In this document: piece after piece, positions 24,923 through 33,907 of the stretch
Numbering within the stretch: the stretch's first letter is position 1
Layout: each line of letters begins with the position of its first letter
Assembly (NCBI RefSeq): GCF_026250525.1
Contig: NZ_CP111055.1
Coordinates: 112,345-176,344 of the forward strand
Length of the DNA stretch: 64,000 bases
From: Chondrinema litorale
Lineage (GTDB): Bacteria > Bacteroidota > Bacteroidia > Cytophagales > Flammeovirgaceae
Direction of reading: 5' to 3'
Translations under genes and position numbers: made by a program
Notes under the pieces: generated by a model
Told to the model about the DNA's origin: nothing
Seen by the model: the letters and a program-made list of their open reading frames with translations, nothing else
Database searches by the model: none

Positions 24923-26236
24923 CTACTTAATTGCAAATTTCACTATATAATCAATAGGATCATTATAACTTTCATCTAGGTAAAGAAATACTCCTTCCTT
25001 CTGCTGCTTAAATTTAATTTTTTGCCTTCCATCAAAAGAAGTAGCTGAAATTATTTTTTTATTTAATTCTGGAATAAATATATAAGATTTATTATTTGAG
25101 TTTAAAATATGTACATATAGTATGTTATCTTTTTGAGTAATAGTTCCCCATTCTTGAGGTTGAATTACTTTACCTCTAGTACCATATATACTTTCACCAT
25201 ATTGTTGAGTCCACTCCCCCACTTCTTTAAGTGTGTTTACAAATTCGGGTTGTATTTCTCCATTAGGCATTGGGCCTATATTCAATAGAAGATTGGCATT
25301 CCTTCCTGCTGTATTAATTAAGTAATGTAAAATCTGTTTTGTAGACTTATAATTGTTATCTCTAATATTGAAACCCCAAGTCTTATTCATTGTTTCACAA
25401 GATTCTAATGGAAGTTCACTAACTTTAACTCCTTCATTATATCCACTTTTATTATCTCCTGGTAAATCTCTCTCAAACATCTGAAAATCTTCTCCTGCAA
25501 TAGGAGTCATATGATGATTATTACCTATTAATGTTTTAGGGCTTAATTCATGTATTAGTTTATAAATTTCATCATAATGCCAATTAGCATTTTTACGCTC
25601 CCAATGTCCATCAAACCAAATTGTCCCAATTTCACCATAGTTGGTTAGTAATTCTGTCAGTTGGGCTTTCATAAAATTTATGTAATTTGCCCAATCTGTA
25701 TCTTCGGGTGAACCATCAATTATTTTTTTATTAAACCCATAATCTTCTCTACCCCAGTCTAACAAAGAATAATAAAAATTAAGTTTGATACCTTCTTTTT
25801 CACATTCCTCGGCAAGTTCTTTTAAAGGATCTTTGCCATAAGGTGAAGCTTCTATAATATTATAAGAAGAGGCATCTGTCTTAAACATACTAAAACCATC
25901 ATGATGGCGGCTAGTAATGGTGATATATTTCATTCCTGCAGACTTAGCTATTTGAACCCATTCTTTAGCATTAAAAGATTGTGGATTAAAAAAATAGGCT
26001 AGTCTTTTATAACTATCATAGGGAATTTTTTGTTGAAACATCACCCATTCCCCATCTCCTAAAACACTATAAATACCCCAGTGTATAAACATGCCAAACT
26101 TCATATCTTGAAATTCACTTCTTTTAGCTAAATTTTCTTCAGTAGGAGTATAATCAGGCATAGAATATGGGTATTTTTGTGCCTGGCTTAAAAAGTATAA
26201 TAGATTTAATAAAAGTATAAAGATCGCTTTTTTCAT
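24923..26236 (-). CDS. Secreted alpha-L-fucosidase-like hydrolase, GH29
   Basis: 437 residues with a signal peptide (about 1-20). The GH29 barrel shows KFGMFIHWGIYSV (46-58), the substrate-binding HHDGF (111-115), and the nucleophile Asp209 in TIWFDGHW, followed by a short beta-sandwich domain (about 340-437). GH29 enzymes release alpha-L-fucose from glycans such as fucoidan or fucosylated side chains. It lies 171 bases after the cupin lipoprotein gene on the same strand as the alginate genes, so the locus may act on brown-algal polysaccharides other than pure alginate. Confidence 0.88.
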   Translation of the reverse strand: MKKAIFILLLNLLYFLSQAQKYPYSMPDYTPTEENLAKRSEFQDMKFGMFIHWGIYSVLGDGEWVMFQQKIPYDSYKRLAYFFNPQSFNAKEWVQIAKSAGMKYITITSRHHDGFSMFKTDASSYNIIEASPYGKDPLKELAEECEKEGIKLNFYYSLLDWGREDYGFNKKIIDGSPEDTDWANYINFMKAQLTELLTNYGEIGTIWFDGHWERKNANWHYDEIYKLIHELSPKTLIGNNHHMTPIAGEDFQMFERDLPGDNKSGYNEGVKVSELPLESCETMNKTWGFNIRDNNYKSTKQILHYLINTAGRNANLLLNIGPMPNGEIQPEFVNTLKEVGEWTQQYGESIYGTRGKVIQPQEWGTITQKDNILYVHILNSNNKSYIFIPELNKKIISATSFDGRQKIKFKQQKEGVFLYLDESYNDPIDYIVKFAIK

Positions 26237-26407
26237 TTTACGTGTTGGTTATAACATGTTAAGATAATTATTTCTAAAAATAAATCACCTCACAGTTTTT
26301 TTATACGTAGTATAGCATTTAACCACTAAAATCTAATGCTCTGATATAGATTGTTACAACACAAAAAAATAGAATAATAGGGAATTATCCTAAAGAATAA
26401 ATTCACT

Positions 26408-27271
26408 TCAGGGTTCATTTTCATCAATACTCATTGGTTTATGTGTTTTTAACCATTCTTGACCTTCTTTTGTCAAGAAAAAATCCATCCACATATAATA
26501 CATTTTTTTGTTTTCGGCTACAGTTACCCAATGACTGGAGCCAATAGGTATATGTAACAAAGAGTATTCTTTAAACTCAGTTGAAGCATCATCTGCATGC
26601 ACGATAATATCATTATTAGTTAATCCTAAGAATAATTGATCAAGCATAGGATGCTTATGAGCTCCTACCTCATCGGGTCCCACAGCCTCAACAGTTCCAA
26701 GTGAAACTCTTGGAATAATATCAGCAGGTAACACTGTTCTACTCACCGTATTAGGACTTTTTATTTTTTCAGTATATGGCTCACAATCTTCAAATCGTGT
26801 AAAAAAGAGATCATATTTATTTTCTTCAGGAAAATTTTCTATATCTTGGCTTGACAATTTTTTTGTAAACATTAAATAATGTAGTTCTTCGCTATTAGAT
26901 AATTCAAGTTGGAAACTGCTATTTTTATTCATCGGAATCGCAATTGATTCTGGAACAGTATGATATGACATAGAGTCAGTCTTGAGAAAGCCACTTCCTT
27001 TGATAAATATTAACATTGTAATACTGTCTTTAGGAAAGATTAGTGTTTCTTTTATTGGACCAATAAAAGCTTTATGCTCAATTTTAGTATCTATTATTTC
27101 TCCTTCTAATAATTCTTCTGTAAAGGTTTGCGCACTTGAAGAGAATTCCATTTTTAAGTCCTGAACAACAATTTTTGGCGACTTATAGCTCGAGGAACAT
27201 GACATAGTAATAATACTCAGAACAAATATTAACGTAATCGATTTATATTTAAAGAAGTTTACATTATTCAT
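26408..27271 (-). CDS. Cupin-domain lipoprotein
   Basis: 287 residues with a lipoprotein signal (lipobox SCSSS at about 25). Two cupin-like halves are visible; the second carries GAHKHPMLDQLFLGL...IPIGSSHWVTV, with metal-type histidines in H-K-H and the later His. It starts 18 bases after the PL6 lyase and is probably co-expressed. KdgF-like cupins linearise unsaturated uronates, but this protein is membrane-anchored outside the cytoplasm and only remotely similar. It could bind or modify oligo-uronates in the periplasm. Confidence 0.6.
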   Translation of the reverse strand: MNNVNFFKYKSITLIFVLSIITMSCSSSYKSPKIVVQDLKMEFSSSAQTFTEELLEGEIIDTKIEHKAFIGPIKETLIFPKDSITMLIFIKGSGFLKTDSMSYHTVPESIAIPMNKNSSFQLELSNSEELHYLMFTKKLSSQDIENFPEENKYDLFFTRFEDCEPYTEKIKSPNTVSRTVLPADIIPRVSLGTVEAVGPDEVGAHKHPMLDQLFLGLTNNDIIVHADDASTEFKEYSLLHIPIGSSHWVTVAENKKMYYMWMDFFLTKEGQEWLKTHKPMSIDENEP

Positions 27272-27289
27272 GGTATGTATATATTATGA

Positions 27290-29605
27290 TTAATACATTA
27301 ATTTTAGAGGTAAATTCTGTTCAGTAATAATCTGACCTGAATTCAAGATATTATTATTAGACTCAGAATTATTTTTGGCCCCCCAAAGTCTAGCTACAAA
27401 CTTTACTTGATTGTCTTGAAACTTATTTTCGGTAATATTTACATGAATTATTCCATATGTATTAATCAAAACACTGCTTTCCCCATCATTGCCGCAATTA
27501 GTAAATGAACTCCCTTTAACAACCAAATTACCTCCTACAGTTGACTCATCATAACCGCCACGATAATAATCAATGATATTCTTATTGATATGATCAAATT
27601 TACAATCTATGATTAAAACATTTTCTGCATTGTATTCTCCCTTGTCATCGTCCTCTTCAGATAATTCAATTCCATTATTAGAATTTTTGATTTCTGTGGA
27701 TTCAAACTTTATATACTCAGCAAATGAAAATTTGTATGCTTTAAGTACATAATCAAAATTGGATATCTCACAGTCTTTTATACTCAAATTGTAATGACTA
27801 GACATATTTTCTTTCAAACTCGCAAAAGCGTAATTATTCATATTACCTTTTAGAGTAATTGAACTCAAAGTAAGCTTTCCTTTCGGGTTCATTTCAAATG
27901 CAGGAGTTTCTGCAGCACCAGAGTAAGCAAGAACTGTTTTAGAGCTTGTATTAGCAGCTTTAATGATTATGTTCTTATTAATTTTAATTGATTTATAAAA
28001 TTCAAGATGATTAGTTGCCAATTCAATTGTATCGCCATCTTGGGCAATTTCTAAAGCTTCAATTATTTTCTCAACTGAACTAGCTGAATATTTTTTATTG
28101 CCACTATTATCTTGAGTAGAATTAAACCAATATGGTCCATACTTCGACCAATCCATCATTTTTGGTTCTTGCACGTTACTCTCATTTATAGCACCAATTG
28201 AATTGCTTTCTTTTCTAGAGTATCCTAAAATATCTTGATCAATATGATCAAACTCAAATCCATTATATACTTCTGCATTATATAAATTGACAGATGGTAT
28301 TAAAAGGTTTTCCTCTAGTTGACTCATGTAGAAATCCATTTCTTCAAGACCATCTACCTCTCTAAACTTTACCTCTTGATTGTTGATCACATTGTTTTTA
28401 AATTCAATACCATCAATTGAATCATAACGAATTATAGGTATTTTGTCTCCCTTAGAATTGTATACTAAATTATTGGCTACTATTGTTCTTATAGGTGCCT
28501 CAGATCTAATTTCAGAAGGAGGTAATACATCTTTTTGGTCTGTATTTGAACCTACTCCAAATTGCCATGGAGATGTGCAATTAACCCATGTATTATAAGC
28601 AACTACTACATCAGTTACTTGAAAATATCTATTAACAGCAGGTCGTTTAATACCATTCATCATAGCAAGTGGAGCTCTAAAAATCTTGCCATGGAGATTA
28701 TAGAAATAATTATTAGTCACCCAATGACCTGTCCCAATGAGACGTACACCTCCCACTTGTGGAGAGTTTTCATCTCCTATAAAGAAGTTCCCATCAATTA
28801 TACAATAATTACCATGTCGGGTAACTAATGATCCTTGACTTTTATAAAAAACATTATTTCTAAATTCATTAAAATTAGATTTACTAGAAATAACTTCAAC
28901 CTCACCATTACATTTATTGAAAAGATTATTAGTAATAAGTGTATGACTTGGGGTCATTGATGTACTACTATTGCCAATTTGAATTGTTTCTGCACTGGGG
29001 CCACCTTTTGGTGGACGTGGGCCAAAATAATTATCGTTAATTTTATGATAGTTTTTTATACTTTTATTTCCTTCTAGATCTATTCTTATTGTAGGTCCTC
29101 TATTAGATTTTCCTGCTAAATAGCAATGGTCGAGTTGATTATATCGACCCATAAAAAGTACCCAAAGATCTGTCATATCACGTTGAGTTTTATTAAAATC
29201 TTTAATTACACAATTTGTTACTCGACAATTATTTGCAAGAGTATCTTTATTAATAAAAAACTGTATAACAGATTGTGATGGTGAGGCACCATTAGTAAAA
29301 TAAAGCCCTTTTACAACAAGATATTCTCCACCCAATTTTAGATCCGACTTTCCTTGAATGATTACTTCACCTGGAGTTTCTGCTCTAAGTGTAATAGGGC
29401 GATCATTTGTACCAACACCATAAAACTCAATCTCGACATCATTCCATTCACCATTAGCTAGTATAATCTCAGTACCAGGTGTTGATTGTTTAATTGCATT
29501 CCTTAATTCATCAAATCCCTTCACATAAATACTCTGACTGTTAGAGTTTCCTTTACAAGAACACAACAGAAGAATAAAACAAGTTAAAAATAGGTTGTTT
29601 TTCAT
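27290..29605 (-). CDS. Alginate lyase, polysaccharide lyase family 6 (lipoprotein)
   Basis: 771 residues with a lipoprotein signal (LLLCSCKGN). The first 430 residues are a right-handed parallel beta-helix of the chondroitinase-B/PL6 type: GTEIILANGEWNDVEIEF, RPITLRAETPGEVIIQG, NCRVTNCVIKDFNK and PRPPKGGPSAETIQIG. A second beta-helix region (about 500-750) gives the two-domain form seen in poly-guluronate/MG-type PL6 lyases. It cleaves alginate endo- or exolytically by beta-elimination, probably at the cell surface. It is separated from the phosphofructokinase gene by the decayed KDPG aldolase sequence. Confidence 0.87.
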   Translation of the reverse strand: MKNNLFLTCFILLLCSCKGNSNSQSIYVKGFDELRNAIKQSTPGTEIILANGEWNDVEIEFYGVGTNDRPITLRAETPGEVIIQGKSDLKLGGEYLVVKGLYFTNGASPSQSVIQFFINKDTLANNCRVTNCVIKDFNKTQRDMTDLWVLFMGRYNQLDHCYLAGKSNRGPTIRIDLEGNKSIKNYHKINDNYFGPRPPKGGPSAETIQIGNSSTSMTPSHTLITNNLFNKCNGEVEVISSKSNFNEFRNNVFYKSQGSLVTRHGNYCIIDGNFFIGDENSPQVGGVRLIGTGHWVTNNYFYNLHGKIFRAPLAMMNGIKRPAVNRYFQVTDVVVAYNTWVNCTSPWQFGVGSNTDQKDVLPPSEIRSEAPIRTIVANNLVYNSKGDKIPIIRYDSIDGIEFKNNVINNQEVKFREVDGLEEMDFYMSQLEENLLIPSVNLYNAEVYNGFEFDHIDQDILGYSRKESNSIGAINESNVQEPKMMDWSKYGPYWFNSTQDNSGNKKYSASSVEKIIEALEIAQDGDTIELATNHLEFYKSIKINKNIIIKAANTSSKTVLAYSGAAETPAFEMNPKGKLTLSSITLKGNMNNYAFASLKENMSSHYNLSIKDCEISNFDYVLKAYKFSFAEYIKFESTEIKNSNNGIELSEEDDDKGEYNAENVLIIDCKFDHINKNIIDYYRGGYDESTVGGNLVVKGSSFTNCGNDGESSVLINTYGIIHVNITENKFQDNQVKFVARLWGAKNNSESNNNILNSGQIITEQNLPLKLMY

Positions 29606-29692
29606 TTTCGATATTATTTTCTCTTGAAATTAGAAAAGATATATTAGTAGTTCAGCTTAACATCTGAGTTTTTGAATCAATGTTAGACAATC

Positions 29693-29887
29693 TTATACCT
29701 TTATCTTCAATTCTTCAAAATCTCTATTATTTATCACTTCTGAAGAAATTAGTTTTGATCCCATTCCAATGCAATGAACACCAAGTTCAAACCAACCTTT
29801 AAGAGGTTATCTCATTAGGAGATACTCCTTCTATAGGCATTATACTTGCATGAATGGTTCTTTAACTGCTTTGACAAATTCTTGCCA
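29693..29887 (-). pseudogene. KDPG aldolase (eda/kdgA) C-terminal remnant with frameshifts
   Basis: Reading the minus strand after the PFK stop gives QEFVKAVKEPFMQV, then in the next frame IMPIEGVSPNE, then in a third frame LKGWFELGVHCIGMGSK and LISSEVINNRDFEELKIKV to a stop at 29693. These line up in order with the end of 2-dehydro-3-deoxyphosphogluconate aldolase (IMPTGGV-P---NL--WF-AG--CVGMGSKLI). At least two frameshifts and loss of the first ~130 codons make it non-functional. KDPG aldolase is the expected next enzyme after KdgK in alginate breakdown. Confidence 0.75.
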
Positions 29888-31105
29888 TTATTCAATCCAA
29901 TTTAATATTTTGTTGAAATCGTAATTTTCAGGGTTTGATACATACTTTCGTGCTTGTTCATAATCCTTCTTTTTAAGAAAATTCATACTTTCAAAAAATA
30001 ACTTTGCTATTTGTGAATCCATATCTACAAGCCTTGGAGGTATCTTTCCATTTTTCTCAAAATCAGCCAGAAACAATGGTTTAATATCTCCTGTAGAATT
30101 TGCACTAACAATACAACCACTAACCCCTTCATCGTATAGTTTTTTAACTCCAAGTCCTAAAAGGGAACACAGAGTAAGGTCAAAACCTATTGGCCGACAG
30201 CATCTCAATTCATATCCCAATTCAACTGGTCTAGTTTTAACAGTAATACCTATATTGTGTAATTCTTGTTGAAGCATTAAATTAAATATATGAGCTTTAC
30301 TCACATTTCCTAACTCTGGATGGCCATGATCATCATAAGTAAAATTGATACCTCTCTCAACAACTTCATTCATATCAAGAACATGAAATACACCTTCGCT
30401 AATAAGAGTTACTCCATATTCAACACCCATGAGTTTTCTTTTAATTATTGAAGAGATCATAAGGTTGATGATTTTTTTTAAAGATATTTCAGTTTTATTA
30501 AACATCTCTGGTATAATCATCATAGGAAAATGACATCCAGTTGCTATGCCAAATGCTAGATGTCCAGCAGAACGCCCCATTGTAGAAAGAACGAACCATT
30601 GCCTCGCAGTTCTTGCATCTTCATAAACTGTATTCCCAATTCTTACACCTTCATCTTTTGCAGAGTGAAACCCAAATGTTGGGTTTCGGTCAGGAAGAGG
30701 CAAATCATTATCTATAGTTTTTGGAACATGTATGTTGCTAATATTTATACCTTGATTTAATAAAAATTTACTAACACGATTAGCAGTTGAAGCAGTATCA
30801 TCTCCTCCAATAGTCACCAAAAGTTTTACATTTTCTTTAATGAATATTTTAGCATTAAAATCAGCGTCTTTTGGTTTGAAACGTGACATGATTAATGTAG
30901 AGCCACCTCTGCTAGCAATTCGATCTGCATGGTCAAAGTCAAATTCTTTTGTCTCATATTCATCAGAGAATAATCCCTTATAACCATGATGAACACCAAG
31001 TACTCGATAACCATCTTTTAAAAATACCTTAGCTACAGTTGCAATTACGGTATTTATTCCAGGTGCTGGTCCACCCCCACATATTATTAATACTGAAGGG
31101 TTCAT
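29888..31105 (-). CDS. 6-phosphofructokinase, probably PPi-dependent type
   Basis: 405 residues of the PFKA superfamily: GGGPAPGINT (10-19), GGDDT (100-104), PKTIDND (128-134) and MGRSAGHLA. In ATP-dependent enzymes the first of these sites is GGDG and the second PGTIDND; Asp in GGDDT and Lys in PKTIDND are the residues that favour pyrophosphate. The reaction would then be a reversible fructose-6-phosphate/fructose-1,6-bisphosphate conversion. It is 42 bases after kdgK. A sugar phosphate kinase for another intermediate cannot be excluded. Confidence 0.8.
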   Translation of the reverse strand: MNPSVLIICGGGPAPGINTVIATVAKVFLKDGYRVLGVHHGYKGLFSDEYETKEFDFDHADRIASRGGSTLIMSRFKPKDADFNAKIFIKENVKLLVTIGGDDTASTANRVSKFLLNQGINISNIHVPKTIDNDLPLPDRNPTFGFHSAKDEGVRIGNTVYEDARTARQWFVLSTMGRSAGHLAFGIATGCHFPMMIIPEMFNKTEISLKKIINLMISSIIKRKLMGVEYGVTLISEGVFHVLDMNEVVERGINFTYDDHGHPELGNVSKAHIFNLMLQQELHNIGITVKTRPVELGYELRCCRPIGFDLTLCSLLGLGVKKLYDEGVSGCIVSANSTGDIKPLFLADFEKNGKIPPRLVDMDSQIAKLFFESMNFLKKKDYEQARKYVSNPENYDFNKILNWIE

Positions 31106-31147
31106 ATTATATATTTAAGTAAAATGTTGAAAAACTTATCTTATTAA

Positions 31148-32194
31148 TTATCTGGAGACTCTACCTGAAGCATCTCCCCCCATAAGCTTTTCAACTTCTG
31201 AAACAGTTACTAAATTAGCATCACCTTTAATAGTATGTTTTAAACAAGAAGCTGCTACAGCAAAGTCAAGTGCATTTTGATCGTCTTCAGGATACTTTAA
31301 CAATCCATATATCAATCCTCCCATAAATGAATCTCCTCCTCCTACTCGATCTACAATATGTGTGATCTGATACTGTCGTGTTTCCAACATCTTTTTGCCA
31401 TCATATAACACTCCAGCCCATGAATTATGAGAAGCAGAGATTGATCCTCGAAGTGTAGTTATTACTTTTTTAGCCTTAGGAAATTTTTTCATCATTTGCT
31501 GACAAACAGATAAAAAAGCTTCTGCTTTAACATTATGACCCTCTGTTTGTACAGAAATACCTTCTGGTTTAATTCCAAAATGCATTTCTGCATCTTCTTC
31601 ATTTCCGAGCACAATATCACAATGAGCTGTAAGTTTTTCCATTATCCCTTCACGTTTTTTATTATCACAGTATTTCCATAGTTTAGCTCTGTAGTTTAAA
31701 TCTGTTGAAACTGTAAGTCCCATTTCACTTGCTATAATTACTGCCTCAAGGCAAGCATCAGCAGCACTCTGTGAAATTGCAGGTGTAATACCAGTCCAAT
31801 GAAACCAAGTAGCTCCGTCAAACACTTTCTCCCAATCTACCATACCAGGTTTTATTTCTGACATAGCAGAATTAGCTCTGTCGTACACCACTTTACTCCC
31901 TCGAGACACAGCACCAGTTTCAAGGAAATAAATTCCTAATCTTTCTCCACCCCAAACGATATTATCAGTTTTAACTCCTCTCTTGCGCATTTCCATCATT
32001 GCACATTTTCCTAAATCATTTTCTGGAAGTCTTGTTATAAATTCTACTGGTACACCATAGTTTGCCAGTGATACAGCCACATTTGACTCACCACCTCCAT
32101 ATATAACATCAAAACTATTTGCTTGTGAAAATCTCAAGAATTCTTGTGGGGCTAATCGAAGCATAATTTCCCCAAATGTTACAACTTTTTCCAT
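31148..32194 (-). CDS. kdgK: 2-dehydro-3-deoxygluconokinase (PfkB family)
   Basis: 348 residues with the PfkB N-terminal signature (IYGGGESNVAVSLANYG, 31-47) and the C-terminal ATP/anion-hole motif DRVGGGDSFMGG with catalytic Asp288. The KDG-specific subgroup is supported by WTGITPAIS and DLNYRAKLW. It phosphorylates 2-keto-3-deoxygluconate, made from alginate monomers by the reductase in the same locus, to KDPG. The aldolase that should follow is only a remnant here. Confidence 0.88.
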   Translation of the reverse strand: MEKVVTFGEIMLRLAPQEFLRFSQANSFDVIYGGGESNVAVSLANYGVPVEFITRLPENDLGKCAMMEMRKRGVKTDNIVWGGERLGIYFLETGAVSRGSKVVYDRANSAMSEIKPGMVDWEKVFDGATWFHWTGITPAISQSAADACLEAVIIASEMGLTVSTDLNYRAKLWKYCDNKKREGIMEKLTAHCDIVLGNEEDAEMHFGIKPEGISVQTEGHNVKAEAFLSVCQQMMKKFPKAKKVITTLRGSISASHNSWAGVLYDGKKMLETRQYQITHIVDRVGGGDSFMGGLIYGLLKYPEDDQNALDFAVAASCLKHTIKGDANLVTVSEVEKLMGGDASGRVSR

Positions 32195-32333
32195 TTCTTT
32201 ATATCTAAATATTTTTTATAACTTTTATCTTGATTATATGATAAGTATGATTTTAATCCCTCACATGCTGCTTTAAACTCATCAGTTAAAAAAAGGAGGG
32301 GGATAAAAAAGAGTTTTGATCAGTATTATTTTT

Positions 32334-33086
32334 TCAGTTTAAAACCCATAGTTTTATTGAAAGAGTCACTATTGCAATCAGCAAAAATACTTTGATCCAT
32401 TTTTCGTCTTTTTTTATGGAGAAATAACCCCCAAGCCAGCCTCCTAAAGAAGTCCCAATTGCCAATGCAAAGCCAATTTGCCAATGGATTAATTCATTGA
32501 ATATAAAAATTATAAGTACTGCGAGCGTATAAATAAATGCTACAATAACCTTAATACTATTAATCTTAGCCATAGAAAAGCTGTGTATCTTATCTAGTGC
32601 GAAAATCATAAAAAAGCCGACTCCTGCATGTATAAACCCTCCATAAACTCCTATAAAGAAAAATACAATTATTCCAATCCAGATATTTTTCTTTTCATTT
32701 ATGATGATACTAGTAGTTCGTTTTTTGGGTGATCCAAATACAATTATTAATCCTACTACTAACATAATAATTGATAGGACTCTATTAAAGATTTCTCCTT
32801 TGATATCTAATGCTAAAAAGCCCCCTAAAACTGCACCAGGTATTGCGGCTAAACCCAAGTATATGCTGTACTGAAAATCAACTATTCCTGATCTTCTGAA
32901 TTTATTGATTGCAAAAACGTTTTGCAAAAGTATGGCTACTCGATTAGTACCATTAGCCATAGCTGGTGGTAACCCCATGAAAATTAATAAAGGTAATGTT
33001 AACAAAGAGCCACCCCCTGCCACAACGTTTAGAAATCCAGCTGCTATGCCAACAAAAGCTAAAATGAAAGAATCTAGTAAATTCAA
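32334..33086 (-). CDS. TauE/SafE-family membrane transporter
   Basis: 250 residues with about eight membrane helices and the family pattern GFLNVVAGGGSLLTLPLLIFMGLPPAMANGTNR (about 17-49) and GVYGGFIHAGVGFFMI in the second half. TauE/SafE proteins export sulfite, sulfonates or small organic anions. The gene sits between the reductase and kdgK in the alginate locus, 47 bases after the SDR, so export or uptake of an anionic sugar-acid intermediate is a possible role (inference). Confidence 0.8.
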   Translation of the reverse strand: MNLLDSFILAFVGIAAGFLNVVAGGGSLLTLPLLIFMGLPPAMANGTNRVAILLQNVFAINKFRRSGIVDFQYSIYLGLAAIPGAVLGGFLALDIKGEIFNRVLSIIMLVVGLIIVFGSPKKRTTSIIINEKKNIWIGIIVFFFIGVYGGFIHAGVGFFMIFALDKIHSFSMAKINSIKVIVAFIYTLAVLIIFIFNELIHWQIGFALAIGTSLGGWLGGYFSIKKDEKWIKVFLLIAIVTLSIKLWVLN

Positions 33087-33133
33087 AACTAAAATCTATT
33101 GTAGCTAATTAGCTATTATTTCCTGAAACCTAT

Positions 33134-33895
33134 TTATATTCCTAAAGCTTGTCCTCCACCTATTTGAATGGTCTCTGCAGTAATAAATGATGCGTCTTTA
33201 CTAGCTAAGAAAGATACAACTGAGGCTACCTCTTCAGGTTCACCTAATCTTCCTAATAAAATATTGTTTTTCCATGATGCAAATACTTCTGGTTTAGTTG
33301 ACTTAATCTGAGCATGAAATGGTGTATCTATTGTTCCAGGAGAAACTGCATTTACTCTAATTCCATATTCAGCTAAATCTTTTGCCAATGCTCTTGTAAT
33401 AGCATGAACTCCTGCTTTAGAAGTTCCATAGATTCCGGCACCAGGTCCACCAGCATTCCAACCAGCATTTGAAGTATAATTAATTATCGAAGGATGATCT
33501 CCTTTTTTAAGAAACGGAATAGCTGCTCTTGAAGTAAAAAATACTGAGTCTAGATTTAAAGCCATAACAAATCGATAGAACTCCGTGGTCATTTCTTCAA
33601 ACCTTGATCTTCCACCTAATCCTCCTGCATTGTTTACCAAAACATCAATTTTACCAAATTTTTCTCCTATGGCCTTTATATTTGAGATAACAGCCTCTTC
33701 ATTAGTAACATCAAAACCATAATACTTTGCATTAATTCCTTCATTACTAAGTTCTTCTATTCTTTTTGCTCCTGCTTCATCATCAATGCCATTCAATATA
33801 ACAGTATAACCATCTTTGCCTAATCTTTTAGCAACTTCGAAACCAATACCACCAGTTGCACCTGTGATTATTGCTACTTTATTTTCTTGTTCCAT
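33134..33895 (-). CDS. SDR reductase, probable DEH (4-deoxy-5-hexoseulose uronate) reductase
   Basis: 253 residues with TGATGGIG (11-18), NNAGG (about 89-93), catalytic Ser in IINYTSNAG, YGTSK (Tyr-Lys) and the FITAETIQIGGGQ tail. In alginate loci an SDR of this type reduces DEH, the non-enzymatically rearranged alginate monomer, to 2-keto-3-deoxygluconate with NAD(P)H. Its place between the MFS transporter (12 bases) and the other catabolic genes supports this. Specificity itself is inferred from context. Confidence 0.82.
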   Translation of the reverse strand: MEQENKVAIITGATGGIGFEVAKRLGKDGYTVILNGIDDEAGAKRIEELSNEGINAKYYGFDVTNEEAVISNIKAIGEKFGKIDVLVNNAGGLGGRSRFEEMTTEFYRFVMALNLDSVFFTSRAAIPFLKKGDHPSIINYTSNAGWNAGGPGAGIYGTSKAGVHAITRALAKDLAEYGIRVNAVSPGTIDTPFHAQIKSTKPEVFASWKNNILLGRLGEPEEVASVVSFLASKDASFITAETIQIGGGQALGI

Positions 33896-33907
33896 CTAAT
33901 TTTTTAT

